Positions 17,606 to 24,504 of a stretch of 64,000 bases of DNA are shown here, piece by piece. How positions within the stretch are numbered: the first letter of the stretch is position 1; each line of letters begins with the position of its first letter. Made by a program: the position numbers and the translations under genes. The notes beneath the pieces were generated by a model. The model saw only the letters and a program-made list of their open reading frames with translations, was not told the origin of the DNA and searched no databases. Origin of the DNA: Flavobacterium degerlachei (GTDB lineage Bacteria > Bacteroidota > Bacteroidia > Flavobacteriales > Flavobacteriaceae); the NCBI RefSeq assembly GCF_900106645.1, contig NZ_FNMV01000003.1, positions 186,001 through 250,000 on the forward strand, written 5' to 3'.

Positions 17606-17729
17606 AGCTAACCGCCATTTTGAGCTAGCTGTAATTTAGTGGAATTATCGTTTCGCATCAAGTTTTCGTTTAGCCGAAAATTGAGCGGTTACGAACTTCC
17701 AGCCATCTCAAAGTGGCAAAACGTTAGCG
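17606..17729 (+). repeat. attC12
   Basis: Left core AGCTAAC at 17606-17612, right core GTTAGCG with cleavage after G17723. GTACTACAGCTAAC pairs with GTTAGCTGTAATAC at the start of the Gabija cassette, 13 of 14. Type B site with arms CGCCATTTTGAGCTAGCTG and CAGCCATCTCAAAGTGGC. Confidence 0.9.
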
Positions 17730-17861
17730 GTAATTATACCCCAAATTCCACTTATCTCTTATTTTACCAAGTCTTTCTTGCATATCCCAACGCTGTTCAC
17801 CTACTAAGCCAGATACTGCTTCATTTCGCATTTCAAGAACAATATTTCTAACTTCATCCAA
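17724..17861 (-). CDS. Putative micro-ORF of the 201-bp cassette 13, about 45 aa
   Basis: The only long open frame in this tiny cassette runs on the minus strand. Its stop codon TAA is formed by the right core of attC12 (GTTAGCG). The frame has no ATG near its head. A TTG at 17861 is the best start, giving a product with LDEVRNIVLEMRNEAVSGL and WDMQERLGKIRDKWNLGYN. The composition is protein-like and helical, but it could be the tail of a larger gene trapped when the cassette formed. Evidence is weak. Confidence 0.35.
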   Translation of the reverse strand: MDEVRNIVLEMRNEAVSGLVGEQRWDMQERLGKIRDKWNLGYNYR

Positions 17862-17872
17862 TGAATAACTAC

Positions 17873-17930
17873 CGCTAACAGCTAGAGTTTCGTTGCGTGC
17901 GTAGCACGAACAATGAAACTCCGGTTGAAC
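17873..17930 (+). repeat. attC13, short 58-bp site
   Basis: Left core CGCTAAC at 17873-17879, right core GTTGAAC with cleavage after G17924. A single hairpin: GAGTTTCGTTGCGTGC pairs with GCACGAACAATGAAACTC with small bulges. It is close to the shortest known attC length and quite unlike its neighbours. ATAACTACCGCTAAC pairs with the cassette start GTTAGCGGTAATTAT. Confidence 0.83.
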
Positions 17931-17990
17931 GGAACCGTTTCCACTTCCGCAACCCTATGCACTTATCGTAAAAAAATTAGAGAGAATATC

Positions 17991-18011
17991 AAGAGGATTT
18001 ATGGTCCTCTT
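17991..18011. terminator. Hairpin downstream of the IS91 transposase
   Basis: AAGAGGA at 17991-17997 pairs with TCCTCTT at 18005-18011 around a 7-base loop, followed by a run of T on the plus strand. It may terminate transcription or belong to the oriIS structure at the element's 3' end. Confidence 0.5.
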
Positions 18012-18085
18012 TTTTTTGGAGTAGTTTCTGCTTCGTTTTTGAGTGTTTTCGGTAACTTTTGGGCATAAAATCCCTTACCCATAAA

Positions 18086-19195
18086 TTAGTTAATAGAGGA
18101 ACTTAAACTTTGGCTACCGCCAAGATACCAAGCAGGCGGACCACGCTGATCAAATACTGCTATTCGATGTAAATTCCCTGTTTTGCAACAAGGACATTTG
18201 GGTAAAAAAGGTTTCTTTTCTACTTTTTCCAAGACTTTCACTCGAAGTTTCTCCTGTAAAAGCTTTAGCTTTTTACGCTTCCAAGTGCTACTCAAAAAAC
18301 CATAATGACGAATTTTTACAAAGCGTTTGGGTAATATATGCAAGGAAAACCGTCTGATAAACTCTTCGTGTGTGAGTGTCATTTGCTTCTTTGCTCCTGC
18401 CACCCGATAATCCTTATAATCAAAAGTCACATTTTGATTATCGATGCTTTTTATTCTATGGTTACTTATGGCTATTTTATGGGTGTATCTGCCCAAATAT
18501 TCCACCACAGACTTTGTGTTTCCAAATGGTTTCTTGGCAAAAACCACCCAAGGTTTCTTCCATAAATCTTGTCTTATTTGCTCGTATTTTATAGGCTCTT
18601 TTGCTTTGAGTTTTTCGCAAAACTTCGCTCGAAAAACTTTCGATAAAGCCTTTACTGGAAATAGAAATTTACCATCACTTCTACTATTTTTCCATTGCTC
18701 CTCTTTGTCCACTCCTCCGCCCGGGACAATGCAGTGCAAGTGCGGATGCAAGCTCAGTTGCTGCCCCCAAGTGTGCAAAACGGCTATCATTCCCATTTGT
18801 ACTTCCTTATTTTTGCCAAATTGTTGTAGCGTTTCCCAAGTCGCCTCAAACAAAGTATCGTACACTATTTTTGGCTGATGTATAGCCAAAGAATTAATAC
18901 TAGCTGGCAAGGTAAAAACTACATGGAAGTATGGCACAGGCAAAAGTTCAGTCATTCGAGCCTGAATCCAATCTTCTCGTTTATTCCCCTGACATTTGGG
19001 ACAGTGTCTATTGCGACAGGAGTTATAGCTAATGCTGATGTTCCCACATGTATCACAACCATCAATATGCCCACCCAAAGCGGATGTCCGACATCTTCGA
19101 ACTGCCGATAAGGTGCGTAATTGCCAAGTATTGAATCCTAAATTTTCAATGTTTTGCCCTAGTTTATCCAGTACATGAGCTACTTCGTGCTGCAC
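18086..19195 (-). CDS. IS91-family transposase, 369 aa
   Basis: A HUH-type single-strand transposase that nicks one strand at the element's ori end and drives rolling-circle transfer. The N-terminal zinc ribbon has Cys pairs in HIDGCDTCGN and SCRNRHCPKCQG (about residues 43-72). The HUH motif is HPHLHCIVPGGG, near residue 155-166. A likely nucleophile Tyr is in VVEYLGRYTHKI, at about 237-248. A second Cys pair lies at the C-terminus (CPCCKTGN). The start overlaps the upstream recombinase stop by 16 bp, implying coupled translation. The frame is complete. Confidence 0.9.
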   Translation of the reverse strand: MQHEVAHVLDKLGQNIENLGFNTWQLRTLSAVRRCRTSALGGHIDGCDTCGNISISYNSCRNRHCPKCQGNKREDWIQARMTELLPVPYFHVVFTLPASINSLAIHQPKIVYDTLFEATWETLQQFGKNKEVQMGMIAVLHTWGQQLSLHPHLHCIVPGGGVDKEEQWKNSRSDGKFLFPVKALSKVFRAKFCEKLKAKEPIKYEQIRQDLWKKPWVVFAKKPFGNTKSVVEYLGRYTHKIAISNHRIKSIDNQNVTFDYKDYRVAGAKKQMTLTHEEFIRRFSLHILPKRFVKIRHYGFLSSTWKRKKLKLLQEKLRVKVLEKVEKKPFLPKCPCCKTGNLHRIAVFDQRGPPAWYLGGSQSLSSSIN

Positions 19196-20019
19196 TTGGC
19201 AAACAAGGTATCAAGTGGACTAAAGGCTTTTATGGTGTCGAGTTGCGCAATGTGCAAATAGTCCATCGTCGTCTCTATATTTTCATGTCCTAAGAGATTT
19301 TTAAGTGTGATAATATCGAGTCCGTCTTCGAGTAAATGCGTAGCAAAAGTGTGCCGAAGTGTATGCACACAAACCTCCTTGGTAATCCCAGCGGCTTTAC
19401 TGGCTTGTTTGACTGCCCATTGCACTCCACGTTGGGAATAACGACTATCAAAATCACCACCTGCTATGCCTTGGGGTTGTCCGTTGAAGAGATACGTTTT
19501 TGGCTTTTCGGCTTCAATGTAGGTTTTGAGTCCTCGAATTAAATGTTTTGATAAGGGAACGTAGCGGTCTTTTTTACCTTTTCCTTGTACTACTTTGAGT
19601 TGTTCACGGTCAAAATCAAGATCTTGCAAGCGTACACTTCGCACTTCCATACAACGCAAACCACAACCGTACATCAAACCAATGAGTATTTTGTGTTTAA
19701 GCAGTTGACAATGTTGAAGTAATCGCCAAACTTCTTCTTTACTGAGTACTGTAGGTAGTTTTTTGTCGTGTTTTATCGAAGGTAAATGTAGGTACTCATA
19801 GGGCAACCCTTCGGATTTAAGTAAGAATCTAAGTCCATAAACACAGTGCTTAAAGTAGGTTTGAGAAGGTGTTTTAGAGCGTTTTTGAAGTAGAAATAAG
19901 TATTCTTGCACTTGTTCTACATCTAGCTCAGTAGGGAGTTTTCCAAAATGAAGCGCCATAGAGGCAACATGCTGACCGTAGTTTCTACAGGTACTCTCAC
20001 TTCTACCTAGAACTGACAT
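19180..20019 (-). CDS. Tyrosine recombinase of the IS91-like element, N-terminus possibly frameshifted
   Basis: 279 residues from ATG 20019. The catalytic residues of tyrosine recombinases are present: Arg in CGLRCMEVR, Lys in GKGKKDR, HTLRHTFATHL with His-x-x-Arg, His in LLGHENIET and Tyr in TMDYLHI. The IntI-specific extra helix between the second Arg region and the HxxR motif is absent, so this is not an integron integrase. The reading frame stays open upstream of ATG 20019 and gives protein-like sequence (DEVVKY, AEVPDFGNLFHRFKRT) but ends at a run of eight A (plus strand T at 20113-20120). Just before it is an ATG (20125) whose frame would join if the run were seven. A one-base insertion or slippage is likely. 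Confidence 0.85.
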   Translation of the reverse strand: MSVLGRSESTCRNYGQHVASMALHFGKLPTELDVEQVQEYLFLLQKRSKTPSQTYFKHCVYGLRFLLKSEGLPYEYLHLPSIKHDKKLPTVLSKEEVWRLLQHCQLLKHKILIGLMYGCGLRCMEVRSVRLQDLDFDREQLKVVQGKGKKDRYVPLSKHLIRGLKTYIEAEKPKTYLFNGQPQGIAGGDFDSRYSQRGVQWAVKQASKAAGITKEVCVHTLRHTFATHLLEDGLDIITLKNLLGHENIETTMDYLHIAQLDTIKAFSPLDTLFAKCSTK

Positions 20020-20189
20020 TGTTCGCTTAAAGCGATGAAATAAATTACCGAAATCGGGAACTTCTGCGATAGCTCGATTGATGATAGTAACGTATTTTAC
20101 TACTTCATCCTCTTTTTTTTATCATTGTAAAGGTTTTTAATTATTTTTACAAAGAACTGTATTTTACACAATACACTACCGAAGGTTTA

Positions 20190-20320
20190 GTTCAACAGCG
20201 GTTTGCAAAAATGGCGAAAAATGTGGTAAATTCACGTTTATCTTTCGCAAGAAATTTTACCTTAGCCGAAAGATTTCGGTTACGAAGTTCGCCACTTCTG
20301 CAAGCCGCGACACGTTGTGC
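20190..20320 (+). repeat. attC14
   Basis: Left core GTTCAAC at 20190-20196, right core GTTGTGC with cleavage after G20314. Type A site: arms GCGGTTTGCAAAAATGGCG and CGCCACTTCTGCAAGCCGC, with the TCTTTCGC / AGCCGAAAGAT inner hairpin. Confidence 0.9.
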
Positions 20321-20365
20321 TTAATTTTAAAAAACCTAGCAAACCGAAAAATAGATTACTGAAAA

Positions 20366-21067
20366 ATGACTAAAAAGATTCTAAGACCAATATTGATTTC
20401 AATAATTCAAATTGTCGGAATAGCAGTAATGCACGATAGTTTGTATCATTTTTATCCCATATATCATAAGTCGGTTGGATTTGGAGTGCCTATTTTTTAC
20501 ACAGGAATTATTTTTATTATTTCAATTTTTGCGTTTAATTTTTATCTGGAATTTTTTAAAAGAAATGTTTATCTGATTGCATTTGCTCTTTTGACAGCTA
20601 CTAGTATTTTTCCATTATTAGCATTTGATAATAGACCACTCAGAAGTTTGCTTTTAATTATCCTAGCTCTTTTTGGATTCATATCTTCATTAGTTTTGAG
20701 TAAGTGGAAAACTGAAAACAAACTTGAACCGAAAAAGAAATTTTACAGAGAAATTGAAAAATATTTTAACGCATTATCAGAAAATAAAATTCCAGTTGAT
20801 TTAATGACGGAATTAGTTCATAAAATTACCGATTCACAATATGATACCTATAAACGATTCTGGAATCAATATCCAAAATCAAAAAAACGATATTCAAAAC
20901 TTAAACTTGAGGATTTAGAACATCCTTTTACTCATTACTTGACAACAGACTTTTTTAAGGATAAAGAATCTGAAAGCTATAAAAAATACTCTATGATACT
21001 TTTGAAATTGACTGAGAAAGAATTTATTGATTACGAAATAAAAAAACATCAATACGAAACGAAATAA
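20366..21067 (+). CDS. Cassette membrane protein with charged C-terminal domain, 233 aa
   Basis: Four hydrophobic segments lie in residues 9-25, 42-60, 68-86 and 93-110, followed by a soluble, highly charged domain of about 120 residues (Lys/Glu/Tyr-rich, with HKITDSQYDTYKRFWNQYPK). I do not recognise the family. The ATG at 20366 is 52 bases after the cleavage point. The stop ends 9 bases before the next left core. A four-helix anchor plus cytoplasmic domain would fit a sensor or membrane effector, but function is unknown. Confidence 0.75.
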   Translation: MTKKILRPILISIIQIVGIAVMHDSLYHFYPIYHKSVGFGVPIFYTGIIFIISIFAFNFYLEFFKRNVYLIAFALLTATSIFPLLAFDNRPLRSLLLIILALFGFISSLVLSKWKTENKLEPKKKFYREIEKYFNALSENKIPVDLMTELVHKITDSQYDTYKRFWNQYPKSKKRYSKLKLEDLEHPFTHYLTTDFFKDKESESYKKYSMILLKLTEKEFIDYEIKKHQYETK

Positions 21068-21075
21068 AAAACTAA

Positions 21076-21199
21076 GCACAACCACCATTTTGAGCTAGCT
21101 GGAGTTTAGTGGAATTACCGTTTCGCATCAAGTTTTCGTTAATCCGAAAATTGAGCGGTTACGAATTTCCAGCCATCTCAAAGTGGCATAACGTTGCGC
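21076..21199 (+). repeat. attC15
   Basis: Left core GCACAAC at 21076-21082, right core GTTGCGC with cleavage after G21193. AAAACTAAGCACAAC pairs with GTTGTGCTTAATTTT at its cassette start, 14 of 15. Type B site. Confidence 0.9.
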
Positions 21200-21222
21200 G
21201 TCATACTAAAAAACAGACCTGA

Positions 21223-22284
21223 ATGGACAAATTATTTAGAATGATATATCTTATTTTTTTATTATTTCTGAACTTTTCTTGTGTTGAAAAGAAAGCAACC
21301 GAAAAAGAAATTAATAAATCTGAAATTGTAAGTGATTCAAAAAGAGACACCTTAAAATTCACTTCTGGAATCCGTGCTATCTTTCAAGACAGTAAAGGCA
21401 ATTATTGGCTTGGAAGTCATAATGAAGGAGTAAGCTATTATGATGGAAAAATATTTCAATATTTCAACAATACTAATGGTTTATTAGACAATCAAATACG
21501 TTCAATAGAAGAAGATAAAAACGGAACTATCTGGCTTGGAACTGCAAACGGGGTGAATAGTTATGATGGAAAAAAGTTTACTACTTATACAACTCAAACA
21601 AATAACCCAACATTGGAATGGAACAAAACCAGTGGTGATTTATGGTTCAATGCAGGCGAAAAAGACGGAGTAAATCGTTTTGATGGAAAAAAGATGAACT
21701 ACTTAATTTTTCCAAAACCCAAAAATAAAAATGTTGATAATTCATTCGGGGTAACCGATTTATCAAAAGATAAAAACGGTAACCTTTGGATATCCACATA
21801 TGCTGCATTATTTAGTTATGATGGCAAAATGACAACTATTTTTGAACATGAAAAATTAAAACTTAAAGCTAATGAGAATTTGCACATAAGAAGTGTATTA
21901 GCAGATTCCAAAGGACGAATTTGGATAGGGAATAATGGTATTGGAGTTTTACTAATGGAGCATGATAAAACAATACATTTTTCAGAGATAAACGGACTCA
22001 TTCAAAAGAATAGTAGTAAAAATGGAAATCTATCACTAACTGGGACAATGGAACACGTTTTTGCAATTGAAGAAGATTCAGAAGGTAATATTTGGTTTGG
22101 TGATAGAGATACAGGAGCTTGGAAATATGATGGCAAAAATGTAATTAACTACACTATCAATAACAAACTTTCGACCCCAATGATTTGGTCAATATATAAA
22201 GACAACAGCAACAATTTACTTTTTGGAATGGCAGAAGGTGGAGTTTATAAATTTAACGGAAAATCTTTTGACAAAACGTTTTGA
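21223..22284 (+). CDS. Two-component-regulator-type propeller lipoprotein, 353 aa
   Basis: A lipoprotein signal ends in LNFSC, so Cys20 is the likely lipid anchor. The mature part is made of Reg_prop repeats: I..I..D..GN.WLG....G...YDGK, seen at least six times (for example NYWLGSHNEGVSYYDGK, TIWLGTANGVNSYDGK and NIWFGDRDTGAWKYDGK). This is the seven-bladed propeller of hybrid two-component sensors, here without the kinase, so the protein may bind a ligand at the cell surface. It is the last recognisable cassette gene. The frame is intact. Confidence 0.85.
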   Translation: MDKLFRMIYLIFLLFLNFSCVEKKATEKEINKSEIVSDSKRDTLKFTSGIRAIFQDSKGNYWLGSHNEGVSYYDGKIFQYFNNTNGLLDNQIRSIEEDKNGTIWLGTANGVNSYDGKKFTTYTTQTNNPTLEWNKTSGDLWFNAGEKDGVNRFDGKKMNYLIFPKPKNKNVDNSFGVTDLSKDKNGNLWISTYAALFSYDGKMTTIFEHEKLKLKANENLHIRSVLADSKGRIWIGNNGIGVLLMEHDKTIHFSEINGLIQKNSSKNGNLSLTGTMEHVFAIEEDSEGNIWFGDRDTGAWKYDGKNVINYTINNKLSTPMIWSIYKDNSNNLLFGMAEGGVYKFNGKSFDKTF

Positions 22285-22308
22285 TAAGAAATACGAACCG
22301 CCAACAGC

Positions 22309-22406
22309 CTTTTTGAGCTAGCTGGAATTTAGTGGGATTATCGTTTCGCATCAAGTTTTCGTTAAGCCGAAAATTGAGCGTTTATGAAACAAACACCACG
22401 TTAAGC
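22309..22406 (+). repeat. attC16, degenerate last site
   Basis: Left core CGCCAAC at 22309-22315 and a normal type B left arm and centre up to 22380. The right arm is then lost: instead of GGTTACGAA and the CCAGCC arm, TTTATGAAACAAACACC follows, with a possible right core GTTAAGC at 22400. The left core pairs poorly with its cassette start (GTTGCGC). This marks the decayed distal end of the array. Confidence 0.7.
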
Positions 22407-22985
22407 CAAGAACCGTGAGTTGTACTATTCACCAATCCTGTGTGAATTCTAAATAGCTATATATCAAAACGACAAAGTAATTAAACGTTACAGCAAACTC
22501 TTAAAATTAAAAATTTCAGCCGAGTGTAATACTGATAAATACGCCACTAACTTTAGGTTTAAGTACTGACTTCAATTTTAGTAGCGACATTGGTACAGAT
22601 AATGTAACCACAAAAGATGAAAACACTTAACTCGTTTTAAAAATGGGATTATATATACCTCTAAATTTGAAATTTTAACACCCGAAAACGCTGTCTTTTA
22701 TAAACTTTGTGATTCCCATAAGCATAACATGCAAAGACGACCATAAACTCAGCCAAAACCTTAATAAAAAAAGAATTTACCTAGGAGAGGTATTTATAAC
22801 GACAAGATTAATGTTTTAGGTATCTATTTTGCCATCTTTAATCCCTTTGATGTAGCGGTTTTTTTTAAGAAAAACCTTAACAAGGCATGCAAGTGTTAAA
22901 GTTAATCTCTTGACTTTAAGACAGTATTAATAAAGTCCCCTTATTTAAATTGTAAACTGCAGATTAATAATTAAAACACTTACAT
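22407..22985. other. Gene-poor stretch after the array
   Basis: About 580 bases with no credible gene on either strand. The only structure seen is a weak hairpin near 22858-22877 (GGTTTTT pairing with AAAAACC). It may be the remnant of the former insertion end. Confidence 0.5.
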
Positions 22986-23174
22986 ATGAGTACAACATAT
23001 TTGAATACCAAGTCAAGAGGATTAACAAAAACAGTAGCTGAATTCTCCAAACAGGATGGTCAGAGCAACAGTGAGTTCCGTGAATTTATCAAAGAACAAG
23101 TGGTGGAGCATAGAAGAGAAGGAATGGACGTATTCAAATCCCCAAGACCAGGAGATGACCGAAATAACGAATAA
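22986..23174 (+). CDS. Small hypothetical protein, 62 aa
   Basis: A hydrophilic 62-residue product starting MSTTYLNTKSRGLTKTVAEF and ending PRPGDDRNNE. No membrane segment or known motif. A strong intrinsic terminator 42 bases downstream supports a real transcription unit. An overlapping frame (23056-23274) is crossed by the terminator and is a less likely gene. Confidence 0.5.
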   Translation: MSTTYLNTKSRGLTKTVAEFSKQDGQSNSEFREFIKEQVVEHRREGMDVFKSPRPGDDRNNE

Positions 23175-23216
23175 CTTCCTATCCACAATGGAAAAAGGAG
23201 TAAATAAAAAAGAAGT

Positions 23217-23249
23217 AAAAGGCTATTTAGGAAATCTAAATAGCCTTTT
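23217..23249 (+). terminator. Intrinsic terminator
   Basis: AAAAGGCTATTTA pairs perfectly with TAAATAGCCTTTT around a 7-base loop. It is symmetrical and could act in both directions. Confidence 0.8.
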
Positions 23250-23488
23250 ATCAATTTATCTAAACAAGCAATAAAAACCATAAAGTATGACAATTAAATA
23301 CCTGTGAAACTAAAGCTAACACAGTATATAATTCATTGCCAGTCCTCACCTACTTGCAAATACTGAAGCGTCGCGGCGCTTGAATTTACTATCTGTGATT
23401 TATTTACTAAATTAGTTGCTTAAATACGTAACAAAAAATATATCTAACGTTGTACTTCATTATAAAAACACTTAAAAATTAATAAATT

Positions 23489-24169
23489 ATGAAACATATT
23501 ATTACAGTATTTGTTTTTGCAGGAATTTTGATTTCTTGTAATTCATCAGACAAAACAAAAAAGCCAACACAGGAATCCCCTGCAATGGAATCTGAAATAA
23601 AAAGTACATCAAATGACAATAATAAACAATTAAAGAATATTGATACTGATGAAGCTTTAATTGCAACAGCATTAATGGCTGCTCCCAAAGAAAGCAGATC
23701 GAAATGTAAAGTTATTGGATATAATATGGCAGGTGAATTTGTGACCCTTAAAGAAGGAGATAATGAATTTATTATTCTTGCAGATAATCCGACTCAGGCC
23801 GGATTTAGTGCCGCATGTTATCATAAAGACCTCGAACCCTTTATGGCAAGAGGAAGAGCCTTAAGAGCAGAAGGAAAGAATGAACAAGAAGTCTTTGCTA
23901 TCCGTGAAGAAGAGATGAAATTAGGTCAACTAAAAATAACTCCTGGGTTGACTTTACAAATCTACTACGGGGCAAAGACCGTATATGACTCTGCAGCCTC
24001 AAAAGTGGAAGGTGCGCAACTTCGCTATGTGATATATCTGCCTTGGGCCACATCAGAATCTACTGGTTTGCCAGAAGTCCCAATGGCTTCAAATCATCCT
24101 TGGATTATGAATCCCGGAACACATAAAGCGCATATTATGATTTCACCTTTACCAGAAGATAGAGAATAG
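23489..24169 (+). CDS. Hypothetical lipoprotein, 226 aa
   Basis: The signal ends in the lipobox ILISC, so the mature protein is anchored at Cys17. A low-complexity Lys/Ser/Asn-rich linker (18-50) precedes a globular domain of about 170 residues beginning DEALIATALMAAP. Notable residues are Cys in ESRSKCKVIGYN and in SAACYHKDLEPFMARGRALR. The end has NHPWIMNPGTHKAHIMISPLP. I do not recognise the family. It sits alone, outside the cassette array, with typical chromosomal spacing. Confidence 0.75.
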   Translation: MKHIITVFVFAGILISCNSSDKTKKPTQESPAMESEIKSTSNDNNKQLKNIDTDEALIATALMAAPKESRSKCKVIGYNMAGEFVTLKEGDNEFIILADNPTQAGFSAACYHKDLEPFMARGRALRAEGKNEQEVFAIREEEMKLGQLKITPGLTLQIYYGAKTVYDSAASKVEGAQLRYVIYLPWATSESTGLPEVPMASNHPWIMNPGTHKAHIMISPLPEDRE

Positions 24170-24504
24170 CATTGATGAGGAACTATAAGTAGTATTAAAG
24201 AAAAACAAGCCCCATTATGTTGGCAAAAATATAAAGATTCCTATTTAGCTTTTTTTTATTGTTTGGTGGTAGGTTTAATTAAAGTGCTTACAAATAATTA
24301 CAACGAGACAACTGAACTCCCTCAAAAAAGACGACCAAGCCGAGCCGGATATTGGCAATAATGTCAGAAATCAATCTACAAACAAAAGGCTTTATACAAC
24401 TATTTCACATCATGCGATTCTTTTAAATGTACCAACTAAAATAAGCTAACGAGACAATACTTCATCTCAATTATTCTACCTTTAGAATCAAATTATAAAC
24501 CCGC
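24170..24504. other. Intergenic stretch
   Basis: About 335 bases with no gene or clear hairpin that I can support. Confidence 0.4.

Larger units (their letters stand above)
17931..20189 (-). mobile_element. IS91-like element with tyrosine recombinase, inside cassette 14
   Basis: Two overlapping minus-strand genes, a tyrosine recombinase followed by a Y1/HUH transposase with a zinc-binding N-terminus, define the IS91-type elements of Bacteroidota. Such elements move by rolling-circle transposition and lack inverted repeats, so the ends cannot be fixed from one copy. The limits given are those of the cassette. GAAC occurs at 17927-17930, in the attC13 right core, next to the downstream (ori) side. 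GAAC/GTTC-type targets are used by this family. Cassette ends still pair (GTTGAACGGAACC and GGTTTAGTTCAAC, 11 of 13), so the element probably entered an existing cassette. Confidence 0.72.

Noticed and set aside
18338..19111. Plus-strand frames across the IS91 transposase
   Set aside because: They are shadows of the transposase gene with no protein-like features.
19180..20019. Tyrosine recombinase as the integron integrase
   Set aside because: It lacks the IntI-specific insertion before the HxxR motif, and it overlaps an IS91-type transposase gene, so it belongs to that element.
23310..23460. attC-like pair GCTAAC...GTTGTAC near 23.3-23.5 kb
   Set aside because: The intervening bases do not form complementary arms.
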